NCBI GenBank assembly: GCA_037783415.1
Contig: JAZGTN010000087.1
Coordinates: 558,001 to 622,000 of the forward strand
DNA: 64,000 bases
Source: Leptasterias polaris
Lineage: Eukaryota; Echinodermata; Asteroidea; Forcipulatida; Asteriidae
Direction of reading: 5' to 3'
The translations under genes and the position numbers were made by a program. Below, piece by piece: positions 45,101-54,048 of this stretch. The number at the start of each line of letters is the position of its first letter. The stretch's first letter is position 1. A model generated the notes under the pieces. The model did not search any database and was not told the origin of the DNA. It saw only the letters and a program-made list of their open reading frames with translations.

Positions 45101-46151
45101 AGCATAAGTGTCAAATTTTCCATCTGTATTTCTCTTTCAAGAGAACTGCAGTTCTAAAACGTAAAAGCCAACTTTAGCAGTGTTTCGGTGTAACCAGTTA
45201 ATGCCGAAAGACGCGTGTCAAATTTATTTTCCTGTTCCAGAAATGGTATGATGTGTAAACCTGCTTTTGTATACACTCAGAATACCTCAACGTTCACATG
45301 CTTAGACATTATTGTGTAGCATGCATAGTGAATGCACTCACTGTGCAACATTTTTTTCCCCCTTTACAAAGAGGGACAAAGGGTACTGTAATTCATGCTT
45401 GAAATCTCCCCTTTTCTGTGGGTTATTGTGTAATCCGGTATTCCAGACAATTGTCCTTTTGTTGTACAAGAAACGATTACAAGAAATTGATAAGGTGCCA
45501 CCATTGTTTATCATTGTACTTGGCACAATGGGAGGTAAGTCAAATTGGGAACATTTGTTGTCTTTACTTTGTTAAGTCAGGGTTTCATTGAGACAAAGAT
45601 ATTCTCAAACAAAAATTGTTCTGGGAAAAAAAATCCTCTCCGTGGGCACAAATTTTGGAAACCCTGGTGTAATGTGGTGAAAAATCATGTGGTTCCTTTT
45701 TGTTAAGGCATGGTGATTTTGAAAACCTCCCCAAAAATTGGCTGCTTAATTTTTATTGCAGTGGTAGCCTTGAATTAATTTGTTATTGTTTTTTAAATCA
45801 GAAAGCAGATTTCTGAAAATGCAACGGTAAAAGTGTCTGCAGTCTCTTTTTTAACTGATTATATATTTTGGCTTATTTTTTTAGGTTCATATTCGTGTAG
45901 CCTCTCCTCCAGTGAAACATCCATGCTACATGGGAATTAACATCCCCACTAAGGAAGAGCTGATTGCAAACCGTGTGGATACACATCGCCTAGCAAGCTA
46001 TTTTGGTGCTAACAGTGTTGTGTATTTATCTGTTGATGGTTTGAAATCAGCAGTAATGAAAGGAATTAAAAACAAAGACACATCATCCGATATGTCACAG
46101 CACTGCACAGCATGCCTGACTGGAGAATACCCCGTGGAGCTTTCTTGGTGA
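17991..46151 (+). CDS. PPAT: Amidophosphoribosyltransferase (glutamine PRPP amidotransferase), whole gene, 7 coding exons
   Basis: Catalyses glutamine + PRPP to 5-phosphoribosylamine, the committed step of de novo purine synthesis, in the cytosol. Coding exons: 17991-18160, 20014-20281, 25567-25819, 34877-35107, 42457-42584, 44028-44249, 45885-46151; they sum to 1539 nt (512 codons plus TGA) with every junction GT-AG and in frame. Human PPAT is 517 residues. Domain order is propeptide (1-25), class II glutaminase with nucleophile Cys26 in REACGVFG, then a phosphoribosyltransferase domain with the PRPP motif [11 protein letters not shown] (399-409). Four likely Fe-S ligands are present: Cys292, Cys438, Cys498 and Cys501 (CTAC). 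The start has a good context (A at -3, G at +4). A pyrimidine-rich CAG at about 17921-17924 could be the acceptor of a noncoding first exon. Introns are 1.4-9.1 kb and transposon-rich. Identity is by recalled family sequence. Confidence 0.96.
18881..19859. mobile_element. Tigger/pogo-like MITE
   Basis: Ends CAGTCGACTCTCGTTAATAC and (complement) CAGTCGACTCCCGTAATTAC, flanked by TA on both sides (18879-18880, 19860-19861). Both ends are followed by GAGCTCG/GTACCTCG-type subterminal blocks. No transposase. PPAT intron 1. Confidence 0.75.
20014..20281 (+). CDS. PPAT: PPAT coding exon 2
   Basis: Encodes residues 57-146, the core of the glutaminase domain, including [17 protein letters not shown] and [11 protein letters not shown]. 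Acceptor is ...TTACAG, donor GTAAGT after LREN. The open frame runs about 20 bases past the donor before a stop, so a continuous ORF overstates the exon. Confidence 0.95.
20485..20597 (-). mobile_element. SINE body fragment
   Basis: The complement matches the last third of 55628-55985 (GTGCCCCTG, TTGATTTGGGT, GTGTAGCCGTCACCTTGAA). No tRNA head. PPAT intron 2. Confidence 0.6.
20625..20895 (-). mobile_element. Internally deleted fragment of the same Harbinger-like family
   Basis: Its complement matches 29905-29965 and 30360-30540 of the element at 29876-32545, with the middle missing. On the plus strand it reads [20 protein letters not shown] then [18 protein letters not shown], a Myb/SANT-like N-terminus typical of the Harbinger second ORF. 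In PPAT intron 2. Confidence 0.6.
20930..21012 (+). promoter_or_regulatory. Promoter-like cluster (CRE, CCAAT, YY1-type)
   Basis: Contains CCAATGACGTCACATG and AAAATGGCGGCTCTTGG, sites for CREB/NF-Y and YY1-type factors, in a locally GC-richer patch beside the Harbinger fragment. Possibly a former transposon promoter. Binding not shown. Confidence 0.3.
21240..21600 (+). repeat. Dispersed repeat family B, copy 2
   Basis: Plus-strand partner of 12580-12990, in PPAT intron 2. It begins after CACACAAGTGGGGCTA, a 16-mer also present near 7819 and 8202. The 87-codon frame over it is not conserved in the other copy. Confidence 0.6.
22079..22935. mobile_element. hAT-like MITE family C, copy 2
   Basis: Ends CAGGCCTTGCGCTAAC and, complemented, CAGGGCTCGATTTAGACAC. 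Longer than copy 1 by extra middle sequence. Repeated GACTAGCCCGTCGGGCTA blocks near both ends. PPAT intron 2. Confidence 0.6.
22973..23283. mobile_element. TTAA-flanked fold-back MITE, 311 bp
   Basis: TTAAAGGGACACATTGCCTT at the left and the complement TTAAAGGGACACGTTGCCTT at the right, with inner complementarity (GTAGAGTACAAA region against TTTTAAAACATC region). TTAA targets fit piggyBac or Kolobok. PPAT intron 2. Confidence 0.78.
23395..23476 (+). mobile_element. Helitron-like 3' end
   Basis: CCCGAACACC then a 10-bp stem TAGTGTTTGT/ACAAACACTA (23445-23468), then CTAG (23473-23476). Nearly the same 45 bp as at 4203-4245. No tandem units seen upstream. PPAT intron 2. Confidence 0.55.
23477..25566. 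other. PPAT intron 2, right part, nothing recognised
   Basis: Contains one CRE-like GTGACGTCAC (about 24151) next to a GGCGGA on the minus strand, and TACATGTACATGTACAT near 25371. No coding signal. Confidence 0.5.
25567..25819 (+). CDS. PPAT: PPAT coding exon 3
   Basis: Encodes residues 147-230 and the first base of Asp231. It contains [12 protein letters not shown], the LLxxPP segment and [16 protein letters not shown], which closes the glutaminase domain. Acceptor TTTTCAG, donor GTATGT. Confidence 0.94.
26095..27620 (+). pseudogene. DIRS-like retrotransposon, left part (gag and start of pol)
   Basis: GC-rich block unlike its surroundings. Plus-strand frames with stops and shifts read gag-like text: [29 protein letters not shown], then [36 protein letters not shown] and LFLPTEGA. 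Near 27520 it reads [20 protein letters not shown], resembling the start of DIRS-type pol. The RT core is missing. An inverted terminal repeat at 26099-26140 matches the complement of 33926-33960. In PPAT intron 3. Confidence 0.7.
27621..29875. other. Noncoding stretch with recurring AACGTCA/CCGTCA motifs
   Basis: No gene. CGTCATTTTT or its complement GACGG recurs near 27980, 28178, 28378, 28554, 28728-28830 and 28985 in both orientations. Lies between the DIRS fragment and the Harbinger-like element. Confidence 0.5.
28450..28507. repeat. 17-bp inverted repeat
   Basis: ACTTACCCCCTCTATTG and complement of CAACAGAGGGGGTAAGT, one mismatch, 24-nt loop. PPAT intron 3. Confidence 0.6.
30022..30246 (+). 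pseudogene. Harbinger transposase N-terminal fragment
   Basis: 74-codon frame ending in [20 protein letters not shown], which resembles the N-terminal start of HARBI1-type nucleases (a YRFxRxGI motif). The catalytic domain is absent. Recognition rests on one short motif. Confidence 0.45.
31647..32066. repeat. 28-bp minisatellite, about 15 copies
   Basis: Unit contains GAAAGGTACTTGTGTACATT; about 15 units. A few carry ACTTTTGT in place of ACTTGTGT and the last has extra T residues. Both sides carry a 40-bp direct repeat with two mismatches (31591-31630, 32107-32146), so the array sits inside a duplicated larger unit. It lies in the Harbinger-like element of PPAT intron 3. Minus-strand open frames over it are repeat artefacts. 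Confidence 0.93.
33061..34050 (+). pseudogene. DIRS-like retrotransposon, right part (RNase H end and terminal repeats)
   Basis: Reads [20 protein letters not shown] and [13 protein letters not shown] (RNase H of DIRS-type pol), then in another frame [13 protein letters not shown] and [15 protein letters not shown]. After the coding part come direct repeats GCAAATGTAGTATTC (33701-33729, 33983-34011) and inverted repeats CACAGTAGTGTGGGCTGG (33762-33779 against 34027-34044). That direct-plus-inverted arrangement is expected of DIRS termini. Same orientation as the block at 26-27.6 kb. Confidence 0.72.
34255..34837 (+). mobile_element. Helitron-like non-autonomous element with ~150-bp tandem repeats
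   Basis: Four degenerate units starting at 34255, 34402, 34553 and 34703 (spacing 147-151), each with CATTTGACCTTGACTTC-like text and CTGAACCACA. Downstream is a hairpin GTTTTTGT/ACAAAAAC (34806-34826), then CTAG at 34834-34837 followed by T, as at Helitron 3' ends. The unit recurs near 8.5 kb and 3.95 kb. Confidence 0.6.
34877..35107 (+). CDS. PPAT: PPAT coding exon 4
   Basis: Encodes residues 231-307, with [12 protein letters not shown] and [13 protein letters not shown]. Cys292 aligns with the first Fe-S cysteine of the animal enzyme. Acceptor TTTTTTCAG; the donor is G|GTATTT after SILE, a non-consensus but usable 5' splice site. A Helitron-like 3' end stops only about 40 bases upstream. 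Confidence 0.94.
36232..38255 (-). pseudogene. Penelope-like retroelement, RT plus GIY-YIG endonuclease, frameshifted
   Basis: Penelope-like elements encode a reverse transcriptase fused to a GIY-YIG endonuclease. The main frame (36524-38173) shows the RT motifs [28 protein letters not shown] and YIDDIF, then HFLDVKVI and the linker [13 protein letters not shown]. The GIY-YIG part (about 36235-36513) reads [18 protein letters not shown] in another frame. I see three breaks: near 37975, where RQQYIP in one frame is followed by [11 protein letters not shown] in the next and the sequence between is missing; near 36520, just before the endonuclease; and near 36275, close to the C-terminus. The copy is therefore dead. 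It sits inside the hAT-type element 35747-38555, in PPAT intron 4, antisense to PPAT. Confidence 0.9.
38325..38420. mobile_element. Penelope-like element terminal region with a small conserved stem
   Basis: Upstream of the RT reading frame. It contains, on the plus strand, GACTC-TGCTA-GGGTC followed by GAAACGTC (38345-38367): a 5-bp stem, then GAAAC. About 45 bp of this recurs at 62565-62630. The layout recalls stem II and the GAAA box of hammerhead ribozymes found in such elements, but the CTGANGA box is not recognisable here. Confidence 0.45.
38707..40060 (-). pseudogene. CR1/L2-type LINE, 5'-truncated, inactive
   Basis: Two minus-strand blocks. 39397-40050 contains RT pieces ([58 protein letters not shown]). 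38829-39233 holds the family C-terminus ([31 protein letters not shown]). The catalytic YADD is YADERDD, a three-residue insertion, and residues between LDFS and DHLC are missing, so the enzyme would not work. The 3' end is an AT-rich tail with a 10-bp perfect inverted repeat (38707-38716 and 38730-38739). It lies in the left mariner-like copy of PPAT intron 4. Confidence 0.87.
40351..40927. mobile_element. Mariner/Tigger-like MITE, right copy, intact ends
   Basis: 577 bp with inverted termini (CCGTAATTTCCTGCGTATAA at the left; complement CCGTAATTTTCTGCGTATAA at the right), flanked by TA on both sides (40349-40350, 40928-40929). It lies head to head with the left copy, only a few bases apart, so together they form a very long interrupted palindrome. 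Confidence 0.82.
41321..41480. mobile_element. Fold-back element, 160 bp
   Basis: 14-bp perfect outer arms TCATAGTGGGTATA (41321-41334; complement 41467-41480). 15-bp perfect inner arms CATGACAGCTTCCCA (41375-41389; complement 41407-41421). PPAT intron 4. Confidence 0.75.
42457..42584 (+). CDS. PPAT: PPAT coding exon 5
   Basis: Encodes the end of Gly308 through Ala350, including [19 protein letters not shown] and [15 protein letters not shown]. Acceptor TTGTTGCAG, donor GTAAGT after SQA. Phase 1 to phase 0. Confidence 0.94.
43008..43572. mobile_element. Large fold-back element with ~150-bp arms
   Basis: Arms 43008-43156 and 43423-43572 are complementary with few mismatches (TTTCTGGGGCGG at one end, CCGCCCCAGAAA at the other). 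The 266-bp loop is rich in GCGTACG. Weaker pairing continues outside (TAGCCCT...AGGGCTA). A partial copy is at 47095-47185. PPAT intron 5. Confidence 0.8.
43969..44008 (+). mobile_element. Degenerate Helitron-like 3' end next to PPAT exon 6
   Basis: AACACCTAGTGTTTGT followed by a damaged second arm and no CTAG. It lies 20-60 bp upstream of the exon 6 acceptor. Confidence 0.35.
44028..44249 (+). CDS. PPAT: PPAT coding exon 6 (PRPP-binding motif)
   Basis: Encodes residues 351-424: [25 protein letters not shown] and the PRPP-binding loop [13 protein letters not shown] with adjacent Asp401 and Asp402. Acceptor TTTTGCAG; donor GTAAAG after GAKE. A degenerate Helitron-like hairpin lies about 40 bases upstream of the acceptor. 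Confidence 0.95.
44765..44910 (+). pseudogene. Short LINE remnant
   Basis: Frame-broken plus-strand matches to the C-terminal part of CR1/L2 ORFs: LDFCNNLL, then after a frame change [13 protein letters not shown]. In PPAT intron 6. The match is short and from memory. Confidence 0.4.
45885..46151 (+). CDS. PPAT: PPAT coding exon 7 (terminal)
   Basis: Encodes residues 425-512 and the TGA stop. It carries Cys438 ([15 protein letters not shown]) and the C-terminal CTAC pair (Cys498, Cys501) before the conserved end [11 protein letters not shown]. Acceptor TTTTTTTAG. Confidence 0.95.
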   Translation, partial: VHIRVASPPVKHPCYMGINIPTKEELIANRVDTHRLASYFGANSVVYLSVDGLKSAVMKGIKNKDTSSDMSQHCTACLTGEYPVELSW

Positions 46152-46263
46152 ACTGTTACGATGGTGGATTTATAAACCACCAATTTAGAGCAAGACAAAT
46201 TACCAAGCAATTCTACTTGAACAAAGTGAACAATAATCGGACATTATTAGTGTTTCAGATGTC

Positions 46264-46291
46264 GGGGGGGGGGGGGGGGGGGGGGGGGGGG
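46264..46291 (+). repeat. Homopolymer of 28 G
   Basis: An uninterrupted G run starting 113 bp after the PPAT stop, probably inside its 3' UTR. Length is likely polymorphic or uncertain from sequencing. It could form stacked G-quadruplexes in the transcript. Confidence 0.9.
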
Positions 46292-46817
46292 TAATCTTAC
46301 AGACGTTTTGTTGTTTATTTAATACATTTGAGTCAAACTGATGGTGAAATGGATCAGTACGAAAAATAGCTGTGGTGAAGATGTAACTGTTGGTAATGTA
46401 ACTGATCATGGTCATGGTATTTCTCTCTTTGAAGAGGAAAAGGAGAGATGAACAAAACTTATTTTAATTTTACTTAGTTTATTTTACAAAACGCAAGCAA
46501 AACAAACCTAAACACTCATTTGTCGCAGTCTTCTCTGATTGGTGTATATCCTTGATGTTAGCATTTTCCTGCACATCATCCAGATAGACTATTTGGCCGA
46601 TGACAAAGACATCTTAAAAAGTATGTTGTCTTTTTACTTGTTTGTATATTTGTATAATGATTCCCTATAATGGGGCTAGAGGTAGAGCATGACCACATCA
46701 GGTCGATATTCTCACAAAGGTCAGAGGGTAAGTCGGTTCTTGTCCAGTGTTATCAAGAGATTTTCTCCATTTAAAGCGTCATCCATGAAAAGGACCCTAA
46801 ATGATCTCCATTCATTC

Positions 46818-46823
46818 AATAAA
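46818..46823 (+). promoter_or_regulatory. Candidate polyadenylation signal of PPAT
   Basis: AATAAA about 670 bp after the PPAT stop. If used, the 3' UTR would contain the 28-base G run at 46264-46291. AT-rich surroundings make a chance match likely. Confidence 0.25.
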
Positions 46824-47094
46824 CTGTACCACTAAAAATATCATCAAATAAATATCCTCCCCCCGGAAAAAAATATATATATATAAAAAATGCAAAACTT
46901 AAAACCTGACAAGAATGCTAAGTTCACTTAGATCCGTCGCCATTTGTTCTGGAAATAGCTACGTCATGAGTTTGGCCAATCAGAAAGGACTAACGGCAAC
47001 ATAGTACTTGGGATCAATTTGCTGTTACTGCCTTTACAAAAATCAGAGTAAACATTTTAATAGTTAAGATTTAAATTATTGATGGAACAGAACT

Positions 47095-47185
47095 TTCTGC
47101 CCTGAAAACGATGCTTGATATCCAGGATGCCACTATAATAGTGTATGAAAGTGAAAGGTCCTCTAGGGCTAGTCCTACAGAGAGC
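47095..47185 (+). mobile_element. Partial copy of the 43-kb fold-back family
   Basis: TGATATCCAGGATGCCACTA, GTATGAAAGTGAAAGG and CTAGGGCTAG match the outer part of 43573-43650. Confidence 0.55.
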
Positions 47186-47403
47186 TTGCACATTGTAAAC
47201 ATGTTGGGTCCTAGAAACCAAAACACAATAATATACAAATAGTGGATGCAAATGACAGCAGTACCATGCTCGATAATGGGGCAGAGGGTACCCCCCCCCC
47301 ATATTCACCTCACGATTATAGTATATGACAATGCACGAACAAAATGCATTCAATATTTGTTGTATATTAAATAACTAACACATAGATCCTTGTTATTTGA
47401 AAT

Positions 47404-47655
47404 TTGTTCACAACAAACACAAAATTGACATGGAAACTTGTCCACTCCAAACTTTTAAGAAAACTTATTGAAATTTTCATTCAGAATCCCACACTGGATC
47501 AGTCTTCCACAGTCAATCCTAGAGAACACCGATTACAACAGCTTCAAATTTGCGAGAAGAACCGGTGGTACAGCAAACTCCACCACACAAGATTACCCAC
47601 TGCAGTATATAAATGGCATACAAGAAACGGTGATAGGATGAAGTGTATCTGGTAA
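47404..47655 (+). other. Unrecognised 83-codon open frame
   Basis: Second half reads REHRLQQLQICEKNRWYSKL and HTRLPTAVYKWHTRNG, which looks protein-like (balanced charges, few low-complexity runs), but I cannot assign a family. No splice partners found. Confidence 0.2.
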
Positions 47656-48565
47656 CCACTTCTTTCAGCCTCTAGATCCAGTTTATAAACATTAAATATT
47701 AAGAAACAAAATGATGTATGATTATCAAATTCTAAGTGGTTGGTTAAATATTGATGTTGTCATCTGTGTGCCATTTATGTATGCTTTAAAAGTAAAATAA
47801 ATTGTTGTACAAACACTTGTAAATAATGTTTTCCTCTGTAGCGATCTGAAATGGACTATAGTTATTGTAAGAATATATTTTCTGCATAACTTTAATACAT
47901 TAGATTTAATTTGATTTCAAGTTCCCCTTTAGGTTTCTGCCTGGGTATATTATGCGTAATGCATGAAGAGTCTTACATGCATTATATTCTTTTCATTGGA
48001 ATGGATTTTGTCTTTTCCCTTTTTCTTTAATTATTATTATTATTGTTTTCAATTAAGTAACATCACCACTCATTAGCTGGCCAAAATAATGCAAGTAGTA
48101 CACAGTGATCTTCAAATGAGGTCGTGCGGGCAGAGCTTATTATTTGAGTCACCAATTTAATTTCTACAGGGTGGTTGTCATGAGGAGATATACATTAAGC
48201 CTGCTATGACAAAATGACAATTTTGCAAGGAACTTATTAAATGTGGTCACAGTGGAGTACTAGCCACAATTTTGAAATTTGTTTTGTCATTTGAAAAAGA
48301 CTTAGTCACTGGTATGTCCTCCCATGAATCGTTTTACTTTGTCTTTACTTATTAAACAAAATGCAATGTTTTAAAAACCTGAAATTGTCTTTACATGAAT
48401 TTAAAGACACAATATATATGTCAAAATAGCTTACTGCTCAAATAACAAATATCATTGGTTGTAAGTTATTATTTTGCATTTATACACATTTGCCAGTCAA
48501 TATTTAATATTTATTGTTATAATGTAGTTTCAGTTTTATACAAGTATCATTTTGCAGGTATCAAA

Positions 48566-51500
48566 AGTATGGTGTGGTCTTGTAAACATACAAAAGGAGA
48601 AGATAGTATGGTGTGGTCTTGTAAACATACAAAAGGAGAAGATAGTATGGTGTGGTCTTGTAAACATACAAAAGGAGAAGATAGTATGGTGTGGTCTTGT
48701 AAACATACAAAAGGAGAAGATAGTATGGTGTGGTCTTGTAAACATACAAAAGGAGAAGATAGTATGGTGTGGTCTTGTAAACATACAAAAGGAGAAGATA
48801 GTATGGTGTGGTCTTGTAAACATACAAAAGGAGAAGATAGTATGGTGTGGTCTTGTAAACATACAAAAGGAGAAGATAGTATGGTGTGGTCTTGTAAACA
48901 TACAAAAGGAGAAGATAGTATGGTGTGGTCTTGTAAACATACAAAAGGAGAAGATAGTATGGTGTGGTCTTGTAAACATACAAAAGGAGAAGATAGTATG
49001 GTGTGGTCTTGTAAACATACAAAAGGAGAAGATAGTATGGTGTGGTCTTGTAAACATACAAAAGGAGAAGATAGTATGGTGTGGTCTTGTAAACATACAA
49101 AAGGAGAAGATAGTATGGTGTGGTCTTGTAAACATACAAAAGGAGAAGATAGTATGGTGTGGTCTTGTAAACATACAAAAGGAGAAGATAGTATGGTGTG
49201 GTCTTGTAAACATACAAAAGGAGAAGATAGTATGGTGTGGTCTTGTAAACATACAAAAGGAGAAGATAGTATGGTGTGGTCTTGTAAACATACAAAAGGA
49301 GAAGATAGTATGGTGTGGTCTTGTAAACATACAAAAGGAGAAGATAGTATGGTGTGGTCTTGTAAACATACAAAAGGAGAAGATAGTATGGTGTGGTCTT
49401 GTAAACATACAAAAGGAGAAGATAGTATGGTGTGGTCTTGTAAACATACAAAAGGAGAAGATAGTATGGTGTGGTCTTGTAAACATACAAAAGGAGAAGA
49501 TAGTATGGTGTGGTCTTGTAAACATACAAAAGGAGAAGATAGTATGGTGTGGTCTTGTAAACATACAAAAGGAGAAGATAGTATGGTGTGGTCTTGTAAA
49601 CATACAAAAGGAGAAGATAGTATGGTGTGGTCTTGTAAACATACAAAAGGAGAAGATAGTATGGTGTGGTCTTGTAAACATACAAAAGGAGAAGATAGTA
49701 TGGTGTGGTCTTGTAAACATACAAAAGGAGAAGATAGTATGGTGTGGTCTTGTAAACATACAAAAGGAGAAGATAGTATGGTGTGGTCTTGTAAACATAC
49801 AAAAGGAGAAGATAGTATGGTGTGGTCTTGTAAACATACAAAAGGAGAAGATAGTATGGTGTGGTCTTGTAAACATACAAAAGGAGAAGATAGTATGGTG
49901 TGGTCTTGTAAACATACAAAAGGAGAAGATAGTATGGTGTGGTCTTGTAAACATACAAAAGGAGAAGATAGTATGGTGTGGTCTTGTAAACATACAAAAG
50001 GAGAAGATAGTATGGTGTGGTCTTGTAAACATACAAAAGGAGAAGATAGTATGGTGTGGTCTTGTAAACATACAAAAGGAGAAGATAGTATGGTGTGGTC
50101 TTGTAAACATACAAAAGGAGAAGATAGTATGGTGTGGTCTTGTAAACATACAAAAGGAGAAGATAGTATGGTGTGGTCTTGTAAACATACAAAAGGAGAA
50201 GATAGTATGGTGTGGTCTTGTAAACATACAAAAGGAGAAGATAGTATGGTGTGGTCTTGTAAACATACAAAAGGAGAAGATAGTATGGTGTGGTCTTGTA
50301 AACATACAAAAGGAGAAGATAGTATGGTGTGGTCTTGTAAACATACAAAAGGAGAAGATAGTATGGTGTGGTCTTGTAAACATACAAAAGGAGAAGATAG
50401 TATGGTGTGGTCTTGTAAACATACAAAAGGAGAAGATAGTATGGTGTGGTCTTGTAAACATACAAAAGGAGAAGATAGTATGGTGTGGTCTTGTAAACAT
50501 ACAAAAGGAGAAGATAGTATGGTGTGGTCTTGTAAACATACAAAAGGAGAAGATAGTATGGTGTGGTCTTGTAAACATACAAAAGGAGAAGATAGTATGG
50601 TGTGGTCTTGTAAACATACAAAAGGAGAAGATAGTATGGTGTGGTCTTGTAAACATACAAAAGGAGAAGATAGTATGGTGTGGTCTTGTAAACATACAAA
50701 AGGAGAAGATAGTATGGTGTGGTCTTGTAAACATACAAAAGGAGAAGATAGTATGGTGTGGTCTTGTAAACATACAAAAGGAGAAGATAGTATGGTGTGG
50801 TCTTGTAAACATACAAAAGGAGAAGATAGTATGGTGTGGTCTTGTAAACATACAAAAGGAGAAGATAGTATGGTGTGGTCTTGTAAACATACAAAAGGAG
50901 AAGATAGTATGGTGTGGTCTTGTAAACATACAAAAGGAGAAGATAGTATGGTGTGGTCTTGTAAACATACAAAAGGAGAAGATAGTATGGTGTGGTCTTG
51001 TAAACATACAAAAGGAGAAGATAGTATGGTGTGGTCTTGTAAACATACAAAAGGAGAAGATAGTATGGTGTGGTCTTGTAAACATACAAAAGGAGAAGAT
51101 AGTATGGTGTGGTCTTGTAAACATACAAAAGGAGAAGATAGTATGGTGTGGTCTTGTAAACATACAAAAGGAGAAGATAGTATGGTGTGGTCTTGTAAAC
51201 ATACAAAAGGAGAAGATAGTATGGTGTGGTCTTGTAAACATACAAAAGGAGAAGATAGTATGGTGTGGTCTTGTAAACATACAAAAGGAGAAGATAGTAT
51301 GGTGTGGTCTTGTAAACATACAAAAGGAGAAGATAGTATGGTGTGGTCTTGTAAACATACAAAAGGAGAAGATAGTATGGTGTGGTCTTGTAAACATACA
51401 AAAGGAGAAGATAGTATGGTGTGGTCTTGTAAACATACAAAAGGAGAAGATAGTATGGTGTGGTCTTGTAAACATACAAAAGGAGAAGATAGTATGGTGT

Positions 51501-54048
51501 GGTCTTGTAAACATACAAAAGGAGAAGATAGTATGGTGTGGTCTTGTAAACATACAAAAGGAGAAGATAGTATGGTGTGGTCTTGTAAACATACAAAAGG
51601 AGAAGATAGTATGGTGTGGTCTTGTAAACATACAAAAGGAGAAGATAGTATGGTGTGGTCTTGTAAACATACAAAAGGAGAAGATAGTATGGTGTGGTCT
51701 TGTAAACATACAAAAGGAGAAGATAGTATGGTGTGGTCTTGTAAACATACAAAAGGAGAAGATAGTATGGTGTGGTCTTGTAAACATACAAAAGGAGAAG
51801 ATAGTATGGTGTGGTCTTGTAAACATACAAAAGGAGAAGATAGTATGGTGTGGTCTTGTAAACATACAAAAGGAGAAGATAGTATGGTGTGGTCTTGTAA
51901 ACATACAAAAGGAGAAGATAGTATGGTGTGGTCTTGTAAACATACAAAAGGAGAAGATAGTATGGTGTGGTCTTGTAAACATACAAAAGGAGAAGATAGT
52001 ATGGTGTGGTCTTGTAAACATACAAAAGGAGAAGATAGTATGGTGTGGTCTTGTAAACATACAAAAGGAGAAGATAGTATGGTGTGGTCTTGTAAACATA
52101 CAAAAGGAGAAGATAGTATGGTGTGGTCTTGTAAACATACAAAAGGAGAAGATAGTATGGTGTGGTCTTGTAAACATACAAAAGGAGAAGATAGTATGGT
52201 GTGGTCTTGTAAACATACAAAAGGAGAAGATAGTATGGTGTGGTCTTGTAAACATACAAAAGGAGAAGATAGTATGGTGTGGTCTTGTAAACATACAAAA
52301 GGAGAAGATAGTATGGTGTGGTCTTGTAAACATACAAAAGGAGAAGATAGTATGGTGTGGTCTTGTAAACATACAAAAGGAGAAGATAGTATGGTGTGGT
52401 CTTGTAAACATACAAAAGGAGAAGATAGTATGGTGTGGTCTTGTAAACATACAAAAGGAGAAGATAGTATGGTGTGGTCTTGTAAACATACAAAAGGAGA
52501 AGATAGTATGGTGTGGTCTTGTAAACATACAAAAGGAGAAGATAGTATGGTGTGGTCTTGTAAACATACAAAAGGAGAAGATAGTATGGTGTGGTCTTGT
52601 AAACATACAAAAGGAGAAGATAGTATGGTGTGGTCTTGTAAACATACAAAAGGAGAAGATAGTATGGTGTGGTCTTGTAAACATACAAAAGGAGAAGATA
52701 GTATGGTGTGGTCTTGTAAACATACAAAAGGAGAAGATAGTATGGTGTGGTCTTGTAAACATACAAAAGGAGAAGATAGTATGGTGTGGTCTTGTAAACA
52801 TACAAAAGGAGAAGATAGTATGGTGTGGTCTTGTAAACATACAAAAGGAGAAGATAGTATGGTGTGGTCTTGTAAACATACAAAAGGAGAAGATAGTATG
52901 GTGTGGTCTTGTAAACATACAAAAGGAGAAGATAGTATGGTGTGGTCTTGTAAACATACAAAAGGAGAAGATAGTATGGTGTGGTCTTGTAAACATACAA
53001 AAGGAGAAGATAGTATGGTGTGGTCTTGTAAACATACAAAAGGAGAAGATAGTATGGTGTGGTCTTGTAAACATACAAAAGGAGAAGATAGTATGGTGTG
53101 GTCTTGTAAACATACAAAAGGAGAAGATAGTATGGTGTGGTCTTGTAAACATACAAAAGGAGAAGATAGTATGGTGTGGTCTTGTAAACATACAAAAGGA
53201 GAAGATAGTATGGTGTGGTCTTGTAAACATACAAAAGGAGAAGATAGTATGGTGTGGTCTTGTAAACATACAAAAGGAGAAGATAGTATGGTGTGGTCTT
53301 GTAAACATACAAAAGGAGAAGATAGTATGGTGTGGTCTTGTAAACATACAAAAGGAGAAGATAGTATGGTGTGGTCTTGTAAACATACAAAAGGAGAAGA
53401 TAGTATGGTGTGGTCTTGTAAACATACAAAAGGAGAAGATAGTATGGTGTGGTCTTGTAAACATACAAAAGGAGAAGATAGTATGGTGTGGTCTTGTAAA
53501 CATACAAAAGGAGAAGATAGTATGGTGTGGTCTTGTAAACATACAAAAGGAGAAGATAGTATGGTGTGGTCTTGTAAACATACAAAAGGAGAAGATAGTA
53601 TGGTGTGGTCTTGTAAACATACAAAAGGAGAAGATAGTATGGTGTGGTCTTGTAAACATACAAAAGGAGAAGATAGTATGGTGTGGTCTTGTAAACATAC
53701 AAAAGGAGAAGATAGTATGGTGTGGTCTTGTAAACATACAAAAGGAGAAGATAGTATGGTGTGGTCTTGTAAACATACAAAAGGAGAAGATAGTATGGTG
53801 TGGTCTTGTAAACATACAAAAGGAGAAGATAGTATGGTGTGGTCTTGTAAACATACAAAAGGAGAAGATAGTATGGTGTGGTCTTGTAAACATACAAAAG
53901 GAGAAGATAGTATGGTGTGGTCTTGTAAACATACAAAAGGAGAAGATAGTATGGTGTGGTCTTGTAAACATACAAAAGGAGAAGATAGTATGGTGTGGTC
54001 TTGTAAACATACAAAAGGAGAAGATAGTATGGTGTGGTCTTGTAAACA
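48566..54048. repeat. 39-bp satellite, about 140 tandem copies
   Basis: The 39-bp unit starts at 48569 and repeats 140 times, plus a 20-base partial unit ending at 54048. I saw no variant copy on reading through it. Because 39 is divisible by 3 and the unit lacks stops in five of six frames, five huge open frames result; one plus frame reads MVWSCKHTKGEDS per unit. These are not credible proteins: the unit has no known motif, and the same DNA is open on both strands. The array lies between the convergent PPAT and XPNPEP3 genes. Short imperfect direct repeats around ATTTTGYAGGT flank it (48544-48559 and 54074-54090). Confidence 0.97.
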
